A stretch of 64,000 nt of DNA from Enoplolaimus lenunculus (GCA_030248215.1 JASANG010000904.1:96780-160779), one strand, 5' to 3'; positions 12,934 through 24,903 are shown, counted from the stretch's first letter. The notes: generated from the sequence alone by a model not told the origin. Numbers and translations: made by a program.

Positions 12934-13595
12934 GGGGTTCATGTTATAACCGGGGCAGCTTGGGACACGTTTTGTCCTTATTAGACTGTTTGGTAACATT
13001 TTGTCTGCATGTAGACCTCATAGCGTACAAAAATTCGTATATGTCTGTTATATCATGTATACGTCACCTTTTCTTCTTCAATATTATATGATATTCGAGG
13101 TATTGTACGCGAATATCATATGATATATTATTAAATGTTTCCATGCTTGAGGTAACATGCCCGAATTGTCCTGTTGAAGATCATATGATGCTAGAATGTG
13201 AACTTTGAATTTTTGAAGTATGAAGCTGTAGTTGGAAGCGATTTTGTGTCGGAACGGTTTGCAGGAGTGTATTTGGTATTTAAAGCACATCTAGGCCTCT
13301 GTCGTTCAACTTTCCATTCATTTATGCGCACCAAAGATTACACTGTCCCGCTGAATAGCATATGATATTCGTTGAAATTTTGGAATATCACAAGATATTC
13401 CCATAAATGTCCCACAGTATCACACGACATACCGTCCCTTGTGCACATTGATCACTTGAGAGCGGTGGTTTATAAGCTGTCATATAACATTCGAGTTTTG
13501 TCTGCTGATCCGATATAAGAGCCCGAAATTTAACTGACGTCGAATCAACATGGAACAAACCGTATCCCGCCTGCCCCGGTTATAACGTGATCCCC
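12934..13595. mobile_element. MITE with CCCCGGTTATAACGTGA termini and ATATCATATGATAT motifs
   Basis: The left terminus GTTATAACCGGGGCAG (from 12934) is mirrored by CTGCCCCGGTTATAAC (to 13595). Inside, ATATCATATGATAT-type palindromes recur every 50-100 bp. Partial relatives lie at 38515-38795 and 61080-61382. I see no coding capacity and did not resolve a target duplication. Confidence 0.7.
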
Positions 13596-13915
13596 GCAAC
13601 ACGTATAAAAATTTGCGTTTACAGAAAGTTTCTAGCATTACCGTATATTTACGAAGATACACTGTATCTATTTTGCATATGCTACAGCGCTGACGAAAAT
13701 ATTGTGATACATGAAAAATGCAAAAAATTTTCAAGGATCTTCCACGTGGGCATCTGATACAAACAGTATATTTAATAGCTTCAAAAGAATTTATTCAAAA
13801 CGAGAATAATAAAAACTAAAAACAGTTTTAAAATGTAGTATTTTTACTCGTTTAAAACTTGGTAGTGTATTGTATATCTGATTCATTTAAGTTAAATGTA
13901 ACTGCGTCTGCTTTA

Positions 13916-16900
13916 ATGACGACAACGGACCCAAGTGGTAAGAAAATAGCCAAGAAAATTTTGGTTTTACAGGGAAGCGTGGCACTTTCAAGGCATTGCA
14001 TCGGGGTTCGGGTGGTTATTATCTTGCGTCCGGCAGTCTAAAAGTTACACGCAACTATGAAGAAACATGTTCCGTTTGTTTCTATATTTTTTGTCTCAAT
14101 GATTGTTATAGTCCATAACTCTATATAATTAAAGGTGCAAAACCTCGCATACATATATTGAACACCATTTCCGCTAGCGGATCCAGACTGGGGCAGGAGT
14201 GCGCAGGCTTCCCCCGTCACAAATTTTTTGGTGTTAAAATTGGTAGGTTCCTACCTTACAATTTTTGCCCTCAGAAAAATTGTTTTTGCAAAAAAAATTT
14301 TCCCGCAGATTTTTTCGTGATAAAATGGTAAGGTCAAAAACTACCGTACAATTTTTGCGGTTCAAAACATTTGCCAACCCAACCCACTGTCAAAAATTTT
14401 TGGATCCGCCTCTAACCGTTTCAACAGTAAATTTAAAAACGTATGCAAATTAAATGTGTTACTAAATTTTGATTAGTATAGTGTATCTTGCAAACGGCAT
14501 TCATTTTGTTGGCCCATGTATAGAACAGAGCCGGAACAGTAGTATAAGCATATTCCTAAGCCTAAGCCTAAGCTTAAGCCTAAGCGTATGGGTGAGCCTA
14601 TTCCTAAGCCTAAGCCTAAGCCTAAGCAAAAAACAGTCTAAAGCTTAAACTGACTATTATAGCCCCTCCAGAAAGCGATCCAGCCCTGTTCTAAACATGG
14701 GTCATTTTGTTTATGTATTATTCTATAAAAAGATTTTTTGTTGCGTTTCCACATTTCGGTGCAAAATATGTTGACTTCGGTTGCAAATATTGCAACCAGG
14801 TTGACTAATATTTACTAAACCCATGTTAATGAAGCAAACGCTAAAGTTTAAAATACATTTATGTTCAAAAATTATTATAGATTAAAACTTCATTAAGATG
14901 TTTTCGTTTATATGTGGTTTAGTTAAATCTAACATAGAGTCCGCGAACTAAAATAAGTAAAGGGGCGTCCAGGTTTCTCTTGGGTCCAAAAAGGAGTAGG
15001 TTTAGATTCTAGATTATACTTTTTTGCTTAGGCTTAGGCTGATGAACACATTTTTGCAACGCTTAAGCTTAGGCTTAAGCTTAGGGATACGCTTAATTTG
15101 CAGTTACGCCCCTTAAGGTAATATTGGCCAAAAAATGTATACATACGTGGAAACGTTGCTCAACATGAAACACGTTGTTACGCTATAGCTTGACGCCTTC
15201 AAAAAATAGCTCGTATTTTCCAATAGCTGTAGCGTCTATCAGCAGCTAGCGATATGGTTTAAACAAGAGAGTGCACAAAATGGTTACATTCAAAAAATAT
15301 TGGCAAAGGCAGCAGTGCGCTATCCGCGGGTAAACGCGGGTTGGGTATAGAATTTCAGCCGCGGGTATATATACCCGAGGATAAAAATTGTATCACGCGG
15401 GTAAAAAATTAACAGTTTCTTCCCGCGCCAATCTTAAGTTTTAACGTGCAAAGATACGATATTGTCTGTTTTACTTTCGATCAGTTGCGGTCCGGTGCTT
15501 TATTTAGTTTGGTTTGAAATTTTGTTGATTCTAGCAAACTTTCGTGTGTAAGTGTCGTTGAAACTATAACGCAAAACTTCATTAAAGTGCAAAGCGCCTG
15601 CTATTTTTAAAATACTGATTTAACTTCAGACGCGGGTCAAAGATGAGTCGCGGGTAGATCTTTTTTGCGCAGGTACACCCGCGTGGAAAAAAATTCATAT
15701 TTGCGTGAATAAGGCGCGGGTCGGGTAAAAAAATTCTTACCCACATCCAACTCTGGCGCCGTCACAAGAAGCTGTTTGGAATTTTAGCAATTTTAATTGA
15801 CGCGCTTAAATGTAAAGTTTTACCAGACTTTTCATCAAGCAGTATTAGATGCTATGCAATGTTGAGAATATGTTCTTTTGGTTTCAATGTTTATAGTCAT
15901 AAAATTTGGAAGCATAATATAAATTCGCACTGCATTAAATCATTCGGTCAATGTATAGGAAAGGAACAGAACAGTAGTATAAAGCGTATTCCTAAGTCTA
16001 AGCCTTCTGCACTAACATAGCTTCCGCGGTAGACATACATTTTCTAGCTTCTAAAATATTTTATGTTTTGTTTCATTTGCCAGCTCATGTAACACTCAGG
16101 GTTGGAACGCTTTTCTGCGGGACTGCCGTAAAGTAAGCTTAAGGTTTAGATTTATTTTTGCATTGCCTGCCTTACGCTTGGGCTCAGGTATAAGATCCTT
16201 CTTAAGCTTGGTCTTAGGCTTAGGCTTAGGAATATGTTTATACTACTGTTACGACCCTGTTCTATTCATCACAACACATAACCAAATGTATCTTTTACAG
16301 AAACTTCTACCGCTGATATTTGCAAACCAAAAACTCTATTTGCTACAATACAATGCGGCCCGAAAAAGGTTCAGTTAAAAGTTCGGTTAGCAGAAATAGC
16401 ATCATCTGCAAATGCGTTGAATTTGCCGACATCGCCAAATGCTGAAGAAATTCCTAAACCCAAACGCTCAGATTACGCAGATTTCAGCTATTGGCTTAGC
16501 AATCGTTTTTCGAATCCTAAAATCGATGTTAAACCCACGGAACTTGTCTACAACTCAGCTGTATCGTTGGTCGATTTTTATTCGCTGTTTTTGGTGGATT
16601 TAAACGAAAGTGTAACATATATTTCGGCTGCTGAAGCTGATATTTTAGACATTACATATCAACTGAAAAATATTCAACGAATCAGCGTTGAGCAACCAAA
16701 ATTATGTACTTTACATCGAGCATCGTTTGTTGAGGAAGACGAGCCGCCGTCATATGTGAATTATCCGGATTCAGTAAATAATGTTCAAATTGTCGATTGG
16801 GTTCTGATAGACGAAAGCTGCCTGCTTCAGTACGAAAACATACATAAAACAATAATGGTAGAAAAGATTACATACTTATCGTAAGTGCTTTAATGCAAAA

Positions 16901-18916
16901 CTTTTGTTTAACTCAACAATAGTCTGATGTTGTAGATATTTTATAAGACCAAATACTGAAGTATATTAAAAGCACAAAAATAAGTTTTAAACTAAATATT
17001 AAGTTTGAAACTAAATATTATGAATGCTAGTCTGCCAGCTTTTCGGGATGCGCCAAAGTACTTACAAATTTTCCTTTCATAGAACAATCACGTGTATTTA
17101 AGAAATTATTGTAAACAAAGTAATCCTGGAAAGTTGCCCAAAATACGTATGTGGGGTGTTCCAGCTTTAATATATAGATATTCACTCGTAGTTCACACAT
17201 ACTGTCTTGCTATTTCAGGCCTGTAGCCAGCTCACCATGCTGGGTGACTAAATTGGATTCTGGAGGCGCATACAAGGGATTTCGACGACTTACAAGCAAG
17301 GTTGAAAATTTTCTAGGAAGAGCAATATAATTTGTCGGGAGACTAAGCCCCCCTGGTTTTCCTCTGGCTCGGTCACTTGATATTTTAAAGTTTTTGTTCA
17401 TTTTTAAATGGTGTTACAGTTCATATTAACCCGTGAACGATTTTATATTCTTTCTGTTTCTTAAAAAATAATATACTGAAGAATTAAAAGCAAAGGAATA
17501 CCGAGATCACTATACAAATGCGTTCTGTTAGGTAAGGAACAATTAGTTGTTTCTGGTTATTTCTGAATTAACAGTAACTATTAACTCACTCTGAATTGAG
17601 TTAGTTCCGAGTGAGTTGATTAATAAACTAAGTATGAATTCAGTAATTTCAGAATTCTGACTTCTGAAAGACATACTTCTGAATTAGGCATTTCGAACTC
17701 AGAATTCTGAAACGATTGAATTCATACTCAGTTTAGCAATCACTCACCCGGAATAAACCCAACTCTGAGTGAGTGTATATTTGCTGCTACTTCAGCAATA
17801 ACAAGAAATAACTTAAATTCTCTCTGTGTTGATTAATCAATTCATTGAAATTTACAATGAACCATAATTCTGAACCATAACCTTCCCAGTCTTCCAGTTC
17901 GTCTGTCTTTGAACGGATAAGCCGTTACTGTTGATACGGGCTGATATTTCAGTAAGTAATTGAATAATTTTAGTATCACCAACAAGCTACCTCAATCTAT
18001 TGAATTGCAAGAATTTAAATTAATCGCGTTGCTTGAAGTATGCAAACAGCTTAAGCAAATTCAGTTAACCCGAATTCCGATAACGTTATTAAACTTTACA
18101 ACTCCGCAAGAGTTTGTTTCCGTATCTGCCAGTTTACGAATGATTTCACTGTTAAACTGTGACATCAAAAAGCACCCGGACTGCCACAGCGAATTCTACT
18201 TTGTTAGCTGCGCTCCGGCCTCGGTTCAACAATTAAAGCTCAATTATAGCGATATTGCAGACGGCCATTTGGTTACACCTGAATTGCTCGAAACGCCGTT
18301 AAATACAATCACGATTTTGTCGCTAAAAGGCGTTCAAGCGTTCACCACTGAAGCGTTGATGAATTTAAATTTTCCGGATTTAATTTCGTTGAACATTTCT
18401 GAAACACCGGCGGCAAGCCAAGCATCAGTAATCAAGAAACTTATCAATTTGCGTCAATCAGGACAATTGGGTGATCTCCAAGAACTCTATATTGCTGTCA
18501 TACCTGATATCGAATTACAATTCGATGCTAACGAAATTGGTCAACTATACGACCTATTAAAACGTTTCAAATCACTTACCAGGTTGGATTTAGCCAATCG
18601 CGATGAGATTACGAACGATGTCGAACAGTTAAACAAATGTCATTCGTTCATTGCTCAATCAATGGATTCGTTGACTCATTTTAGCGTTACTGGAACAACG
18701 TTCGCTACTGTTGATGCATTTCAAGCGTTTGTTCACAAACGTGAAGTAGAAGCAGCACGAAGACCTTCGGACGACGGGTTGTACTGGTTGAATGTTTATT
18801 GGAATGGGGCCAGAGAGATTTTATTGCCGAATATAAATCAAAATTTAACTCAAAGAAGCATTGTTAAAGCAAGAATACGTGTTGTGTCCGAGGAGCAAAA
18901 CATTGATGAAGTGTAA
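13916..18916 (+). CDS. three-exon gene, LRR-like protein of unknown function
   Basis: Exons: 13916-13937 (ATG plus seven codons and one base, donor GTAAGA), 16301-16880, 17974-18916. The phases fit exactly (G|AA and TC|T joins), giving 514 residues and a TAA stop. The N-terminal third is polar with no recognised fold. From about residue 200 to 480 there are irregular leucine-rich segments such as 'LNTITILSLKGV', 'FPDLISLNISETP' and 'FKSLTRLDLANRDEITND', spaced 25-35 residues, as in LRR proteins. There is no signal peptide or membrane segment, so it is probably intracellular. LRR substrate adaptors of the ZYG11/ZER1 type are one possible relative, but I do not recognise a diagnostic motif. Intron 1 (2.36 kb) is packed with TTAGGC elements. 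The 22-nt first exon is the least certain part, though its ATG, donor and phase agree. Confidence 0.75.
14511..14703 (-). mobile_element. TTAGGC-carrying MITE, copy 1, with target duplication
   Basis: The ends are GGCCCATGTA and ACATGGGTC (inverted). The flanking bases ATTTTGTT occur on both sides (8 bp, or 9 bp if the preceding C is counted). Inside are CCTAAG runs (TTAGGC read on the other strand), CAGTAGTATAAGCATATTCC near one end and GTCTAAAGCTTAAAC near the other. It is about 193 bp and non-coding, and lies in intron 1 of the LRR-like gene. Confidence 0.85.
14960..15130 (+). mobile_element. TTAGGC-carrying MITE, copy 2 (variant ends)
   Basis: It begins near AAGGGGCGTCCAGGTTTCTC and ends TTACGCCCCTTAAGGTAATATTGGCC (given here as two overlapping landmarks, ACGCCCCTTAAGG and TAATATTGGCC). 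The middle has GCTTAGGCTTAGGCT and GCTTAAGCTTAGG blocks. This subfamily shares termini with the copies at 31095-31193 and 49216-49400. Confidence 0.75.
15305..15750. repeat. CGCGGGTA-rich repeat element
   Basis: The outer parts at 15318-15420 and 15628-15745 are both rich in 'CGCGGGTA' and 'GCGCGGGT(C)GGGTAAAAAA' motifs in opposite orientation, around an ordinary AT-rich centre. Related sequence is at 40085-40535 and 58240-58350. It is probably another non-autonomous DNA transposon; ends are not well defined. Confidence 0.55.
15946..16275. mobile_element. two adjoining partial TTAGGC-carrying MITEs
   Basis: A terminal fragment (GGTCAATGTATAGG, then 'CAGTAGTATAAAGCGTATTC') occupies 15946-16003. 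A longer copy in the other orientation runs from about 16082 (CATGTAACAC, 'TTTTCTGCGGGACTGC') to about 16275 ('TTATACTACTGTTACG', CCTGTTCTATTCATC), with GGTCTTAGGCTTAGGCTTAG inside. The longer copy ends only about 25 bp before the acceptor of the 16301 exon. Confidence 0.75.
17216..17373 (+). mobile_element. hAT-type MITE, CAGGCCCGTAGCC family, in LRR-like gene intron 2
   Basis: The segment starts with CAGGCCTGTAGCCAGCTCAC and contains 'CTTACAAGCAAGGTTGAAAA' and a 'GACTAAGCCCCCCTGG' right half. It resembles the element at 7820-7981. The right terminus is worn. Confidence 0.75.
17570..17800. mobile_element. GAGTTGATT / GAATTCTGA palindromic repeat
   Basis: The block is dominated by AACTCACTCTGA, GAGTGAGTTGATTAAT, TCAGAATTCTGA and ACTCTGAGTGAGTG, largely self-complementary around about 17680. 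Related blocks lie at 28780-29000 and 30665-30805. It probably folds as one hairpin and is a MITE-like repeat. It fills most of intron 2 downstream of the hAT element. Confidence 0.65.
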
Positions 18917-19177
18917 ATGTAGAACGTCCTGTCGGATCCAAAGAGGATGCCACATACTGGCCTTGCAGCCTAGAGATCAAAAAAACCAAAATTTTGTATC
19001 AAGCTTTAGTAGGCACTAAAAGTTGCGCTTGGCTTCCCGGTCGCTTCGCTTGCAAGCTTTCACTATTGCGTGGCGTCTTCCACCTAAAATTGCTGTGGAT
19101 CCACCACTGGAGAACGTGATCTCAGGAAAATGGATTCAGCGGCGGACAGAACGAGATGTCAAGAATCATTTCTGAAA

Positions 19178-19183
19178 AATAAA
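19178..19183 (+). terminator. candidate polyadenylation signal of the LRR-like gene
   Basis: AATAAA occurs about 260 bases past the TAA at 18914-18916. It is the first canonical hexamer downstream on the plus strand that I noticed. The link to this gene is inference. Confidence 0.4.
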
Positions 19184-19728
19184 TCCTCACAGAATCGTTA
19201 CGTAACGGTATGCCAATTATGCCTTATTAATACCAAATCTTTTAGATGTTCTTTCGGAGCCGACAACGTCCAATCAAATGTCGCCGCTACACGATCGACG
19301 ATGCATGTCTAAATTATAAGTAGATCTAAAATCGTCGTGAACAACAGTTTGCAACTGCGTGCATTTCGTTGACAAACAAATGCACCGGCACGTGTTCTGT
19401 TTTATGATGCGAATTCCCACCCTTTTTAAAAGGAAAATACCTCAAATTTGTTCCAATGAAAAATTCGGACAGTATTCTCATGACGATAAATATAAATCGT
19501 TGCTATATTAATGTTAAAAATACTTCTCGTATGTAAAAACGGCTCCAAGTGACATCGACTTCCTTAACAGTAGAACAGATCATGCAAAACGCACAAATGT
19601 CAATGGAAAATTGGTAACTTCGGCATGCATGTGTATGAGTTTATTATGCGTTCTTGTCTGCACCTGATCTTTGCATGGACCGTTTCTATAAAAAGTCAGA
19701 AGTATATAAACTATTTTGTTGTGTCCAC

Positions 19729-20127
19729 TGTAGTGACCAAAAACGAGGGTTATAAGAGGGGGTCCCCATTTTGAGTTCCAATCAATAGGAGTGCCTATCC
19801 TAATAAAATTCCGTAAGCGGAGCGATAGAGTCCATAAATGTCAATTACCCCTAATTGTAGGGCATAAATGGCTCCCGGATCAATTGAAATTGAGTTCGAA
19901 GCTTTCATTCTAAGCATAACCTTGCATTATTGCCCAAGCTTTTGATACAAACAAATAAACGTTTAATGCAACGGATAGTTGCAATACCGGATGTATATCA
20001 GTAACGAATGGTGGCGAAGAGCGGGTTAAAAATAAATAACAGTCCGTAACCAAATAACAGAGGGGAACCTTCTGGAGACGCCAAATAAATATCACTCTAT
20101 CTCTCTTTTATTCGGGTCACTACAGTA
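19729..20127. mobile_element. MITE, CTGTAGTGACCC family
   Basis: It starts CACTGTAGTGACC and ends ATTCGGGTCACTACAG|TA, with the family's internal 'AGTCCGTAACCAAATAACAG' and 'GGAGACGCCAAATAAATATC' segments. It lies between the LRR-like gene and CARD gene 1. The remaining sequence 20130-20550 shows no gene. Confidence 0.8.
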
Positions 20128-20552
20128 TGTTCACATTGCACCATTTTCTTGTGTATTTAGTATATAAGTACGTTATCTGTAATGAGTTGTATAAATGCTT
20201 AAAAATTGTTAGCGCAAGACAACCGTTTCTCGAGATATTTTTTTACAAAAACTAAAGTATATTTACTTGAAGTTTAACTGGCAAAAGATAAGATTTTCAA
20301 TACTCAGCGCAGTTTATAACGTTCATTGTTTGAGCAATGACGCAAATAGAGCCACACTGATTCGGGGTATGAAGTTGCTTTGTTTGTACTAAACACCCAC
20401 AGTCATAGATTGGCCAAAAAGTTTAAATCCGTAATCTACGGCGACGCAGGAGTCTTGGAAATTGAGTACCGAAGGGATGCTTTTGCGTTATGTCAAAGTT
20501 CCTAAGGGTGCGGTTGAACGGTTAAAGCATCCCCTTTGATTACTTCTGGCTC

Positions 20553-20705
20553 GTAACCAAGGGCGGCGGGCGTGATGGGTTCAGCTGCTCCTGGAAAAAT
20601 TTTAGCCTCATAGAAAATTTTCAACCTTGCATGTAAGTCATTGAAAACCCTTGTATCTTTCTGTAAAAACATTTAGCGCCCTAGCAAGGTGAGCTGGCTA
20701 CGGAC
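20553..20705 (-). mobile_element. hAT-type MITE, CAGGCCCGTAGCC family, reversed
   Basis: Read on the minus strand this starts CGTAGCCAGCTCACCTTGCT and has the family's 'TTACATGCAAGGTTGAAAAT' core. The left (plus-strand) end 'GGCTCGTAACCAAGGG' is degenerate. Confidence 0.75.
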
Positions 20706-21262
20706 TGAATTACGCCGTATCCAAGAATCAATTTTTGGTTGCTGTGAAAGCTGTCGTTCGCATTCGTTGAACAGTGTTTGAGGTTAATTTTGCAGGAGAA
20801 GTTTCACAAAACTAAGAGTATTGTCGGAAAACATGAAAGATTTTAATAATAAAAAGTGGAAATGTTGTTTTCTGGCTAAATATATTAAAACAATGGAATG
20901 CAAACAGAATACGTGTTAAACTGTTTTGTGCCATGGGTGCGATTTTAAATTCGTAAAAAATGATAATCTTAGCTAAAATGGTTCCAAAAATGCAAAAAGC
21001 AAAAACGTAATTTTTTACCAGAAAATACCGGATTAGCCACTGATCATGGGCATCTAATCGCATCCTGTAAAAGTTGGCGATTTTATGTATATTTGTTTAA
21101 GTCTCACAAAATATGCTAAAATTCTGGTTGCCGTGCTATACGTGTCAATATAACCCTAGAAACGTTGAACCAGTAGCGATGTTTATTGTAAGACATATAA
21201 TACAAAAAGGTATTTCTATACATCTCGTGTCGCTGACTAAATTTGATACATGCAAAAAATGG

Positions 21263-21433
21263 TGAGTCAAATTGACTCTCACCGAAATAGGCTCTACGGA
21301 ACTACAAAAACTGAGTCAAATTCGACTCAGTCAAACGCGCGACGAAGTGAGTCAAATTAGACTCTGGTGGAGTCGAATTTGACTCATTTTGTGTAATGCC
21401 GTAGAGCCTATTTCGGAGAGCCAATTTGACTCA
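21263..21433. repeat. 171-bp near-perfect palindrome built on GAGTCAAATT
   Basis: The left half (TGAGTCAAATTGACTC, CCGAAATAGGCTCTACGG) is mirrored by the right half (GCCGTAGAGCCTATTTCGG, CCAATTTGACTCA). GAGTCAAATT/AATTTGACTC also repeats within each half. It ends about 280 bp upstream of the first ATG of CARD gene 1. Most likely a MITE; a regulatory role is possible but unsupported. Confidence 0.8.
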
Positions 21434-21713
21434 TCGTTTTTACAGTGTATACTACAAATTAAACGCTCAGGCATACCTTAACTAATTGAAACTGTAGACT
21501 AATGATGTATCTTTAATATAAAGCTAAACTATTAGTTCCTTGTGATGGCAATGGTCGATATATTTTGGTGTTTGTTTGGTTGTGCTCGAAAATTTAAGTA
21601 CTTACTCATGTCGGCGAGTTAAGTAACTACTTAAGCATAACATAAGTAAATACTTAAGTAATATTTCAGAAACCCAGCGAATATCTATATATAATCAAAG
21701 TTTTAAAACAATT

Positions 21714-24700
21714 ATGGACACAAATACGCATTGGAAATTGAACCAAACTCCCGATGATTTGGCAGTTATTTTAATTGAACGCCAGTTTCATTTTCTTTCA
21801 CAAAATATGTTTTTCAATAACGTTGCAATGTTGCTTACTGCAAAAGGTTACTTATCAATATCGGATTTCGATGACATGATGGTAAGAAATTTTCTTTAAT
21901 ATTTGTAGGCATTTGTGCAGTTTAAACGTTAGCTATAAAATGATTTAATACTTTTATGGCTGATTTCGTGGAAGATAGTCACTATCACCATTCGGGTACA
22001 GGAGCTACACGCACATATCTGAGGCCTCTGGCGTCTTGTGGAGATTTTGTACTGTACATACACTTAGCAGTATCTAGATTGCGGCTGACGTCCTATGCTA
22101 TTGAGCTATCATTGGTTAAACATTATACTTATTGCTCTAACTCGTTAAATATATTATATAGCTGACGTGTTGCGATGGTAATACCTCCCATCTTGCCAAA
22201 TTGAAGAACTGGAGACAGGGAGAGTAAGTAAGCTATTATAGAGACTAGCAGTCTTTTCCTTAAGGTTAGGGCTTCGTTTAGTCGGTTGTGAACCGGCCGG
22301 AAACCGGCCGGCAGGCCAAAGGTATTGGCCGGCTGTCCAGTAATTGCTTATCACGGAAAAAAACTAAAAACAATGAGACATCATCAATTTAATGTTTTAA
22401 ATCTTACTTTGATTTCGATTCTATAACTTTTAGCTGAAATCTAAAATGTTGCCTGCTGTCAATGGCGGATCCATGGAGGGCCACCCCGGCCGTGGCCCCC
22501 TCCCAAATGGCATCTTGACAAAAATTATATAGAGTGTCAATTCTCTGTTTTATACACAATAGTATAAGCAGCAGCATTTAAATTTGTGCCTGTTTGAAAC
22601 CAAATCCGAACTTATGTTGCCACCCTGTTGTTTAGATCAAAATTGCGTTGATGCGTTAGTTTTATTTGTGATTCATCCCAATGGAACGAACCTAAAGAAG
22701 TAAATTTTATGGCAATAGTTCGTGGTTTGTGTGTGGGTCAAAAAAGTTTATTACCTGTGGAATTTTGGCCCCCCCAATTTTGAGATCCTGGATCCGCTAC
22801 TGTCTGCTGTTATCATTATGGTCAATGTTTGACATCATCAATTTATTAATATTTTAAATCTTATTTTCATTTCGAATCTTGCCGCTAGCCGGCCGGCCAG
22901 TAGCAATAGTGGTAATTGCACTCCATTACCGTTTAAGCTGACGCATAGGTTTAGCCATTAACTCAATTGCCAGGTTCTTATAGATATTTACCGTGAACGG
23001 TAAAAACAATGCCTTATTTTTACTTTAGTGCAAACCCAGCGAATGGCAGCGAAACATTGTTTTATTGAGAGCGCTCTACACACGAATGACAAAGCGATTG
23101 TTTGACGATTTTTGTTTGGCTCTCGATCAAACAATGCAAAAGCATATCGCCAATCGATTGCGTCATGCATACACCGAACTGGAACTTGAAAATGTTGCCG
23201 AAAAGCAAAAGAAACAAGCTCAAAACCGCGACCGTGAGAAAACACCGATTGAACATTATGACGTCACGGTGGAGCCTGGGAAAATTGACAACAAGCTTGC
23301 CCAATATAGTAATCGTGGGACGAAAAAGTCAGACATTCACCAGACCGTTGTTAATGACTATGATAAACGACAAGCAAAGTCTGAACAACAATACAAAAGA
23401 GTTGTTGATGTAAGCCAAAAACGAGAATTGGACAATATTCAAAAACCAGACAATGGAAGAAATGAAAGCAAAGTTAGCTATCTGGAGAAGATTGAAATTG
23501 AAGCCAATGAAACAATCAATAATTCTGACGATATTGTGGCTGAAAACCAAGAACGAACCATTACGAGCCATGTCCAAGATGCGGGATGTAGAAAAATAGT
23601 TGACTTGAAAACAAATAACCAACTTCAAACTTCGAAAGAAAGTTTGACGAGCGATAAATGTGGCAATCCAAAAAATACGAGAGTAGCCATTGAGCAAAAC
23701 ACGAACAGCACCAGTCGGTATGATCAAAAAGGGAACAATAAAGAAAGAAAATATCAAAATGGTGAAAAGTTGGGTTATCAAACAACAAAGAATTCACCGA
23801 TGCGTCGAGGAAAAATTGTAGAGATTTATAACAGTACTAGAATGGAGCTTGCAGGTGATGATCACTCAGATAACAGCATCAATAGTCCAGTAGAAGTTGA
23901 CAATGAAGAACGGGAAACAAAACCTGAACACGATCACAACCGCAATCAAAAAATCCAAAAATCACCAAATATCAACCGACCAGTGTTGAACACAACAGGA
24001 AAAGATGTAAACAACCAAACGACCGAAACTGGTGGCGGCTCTTCAAAAACTAAAAGCGAAATAATAATGGGAATTGAAACTTTGGCGCAACAATGGGAAG
24101 TCACAGATAGTTCGCCTCACCGAAACAAAAATGCTGCGATTCATACAAGTGCTTTGTCATCGTCAACCGGCTATGTTGTCGAAACTAAATCGCCGAAAAT
24201 TAGCGCAAAAATTGTCAACATGGAAGTCAAGCCGGATTTCAGTCTGGTGTATGCTTATGCAAAAAATGACCTGTCAATGAATCAGGATAAAGCTAAAACA
24301 ACAGCTCCATACAGTGAACCGAAGGCAAAATCGTTAGGGTTGGCAAACGTGAAGACACCGTTCAGTATGAGCCTTATTCGAAACGCGTCCGACTATGATT
24401 TCAGGAAAGCTGAGAAAAACTTCACCGATAAACAGCGCTACACAAAACGCGCTTCAAACACTCAAAGCAAAAAATCAGAGTTGTGGTCGAAACGAAGCCA
24501 ATCAGCCAAAAGCGAAGGTGACAGCGCCAACGATTGTTATATCAAAGACAACAATAACTGCAATAGTTATATCAAAAACAACAACAGCGACATCAAAATA
24601 AATAGTAACATCGGAAGCAAAGCCCACGAAGTTATCAGCAAATTCGAACAACCAACAGAAAACGTTCAAAACGTTACGTCTGGAAACAATTTTGCAGAAA

Positions 24701-24903
24701 TTATGATCCCTAAACCACGAGCGCGTGGCTTAAGCAGCACTGTAGCTCCGGAAGAAAAGCACAACATCGTACGAGACACAACAGTTGTCGAATTGTCAGA
24801 ATCAGGTTGTAATCCGGTTTCGATGTTCGACACTGAATTTCGACCTCGGCGCCATTCAGCTTGCAGTTTGGTGTTACGTAATGCGATTGCTTGGTGTCAA
24901 TGA
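21714..24903 (+). CDS. CARD gene 1: N-terminal CARD and a long low-complexity tail
   Basis: Exon A is 21714-21881 and exon B 23029-24903. The join is phase 0 (ATG|GTAAG ... TTTAG|TGC), giving 680 residues. Residues about 12-105 form a CARD-type helical domain: 'DLAVILIERQFHFLSQNMFF', 'KGYLSISDFDDMM', then 'RNIVLLRALYTRMTKRLFDD' and 'FCLALDQTMQKHIANRLR'. The spacing of the conserved leucines, the turn before 'LSxxDF' and the late 'F.D.FC.AL....Q.HI...L' block fit the death-fold CARD. The other 570 residues are polar, rich in N, K, T, S and Q, with no recognised domain (for example 'IKDNNNCNSYIKNNNSDIK'). No membrane segment occurs in these two exons. An AATAAA lies 37 nt after the stop. The same intron position is shared with the two minus-strand paralogues. 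It probably acts as a cytosolic adaptor that binds another CARD protein; that is inference. Confidence 0.8.
22447..22800. mobile_element. MITE with GCGGATCCA / TGGATCCGC termini in CARD gene 1 intron
   Basis: The left end 'AATGGCGGATCCATGGAGGG' and right end 'GATCCTGGATCCGCTACTG' are inverted, with C/G-rich runs just inside (GGCCCCCTCCC and GGCCCCCCCAA). It is non-coding. A relative at about 59518-59897 has another MITE inserted in it, and a worn one lies at 14165-14418. Confidence 0.7.

Noticed and set aside
23329-23781. 150-codon hydrophobic open frame on the minus strand
   Set aside because: It is the complement of the A-rich, N/K/Q-coding exon B of CARD gene 1; T-rich antisense reads as F/I/L/S by composition.
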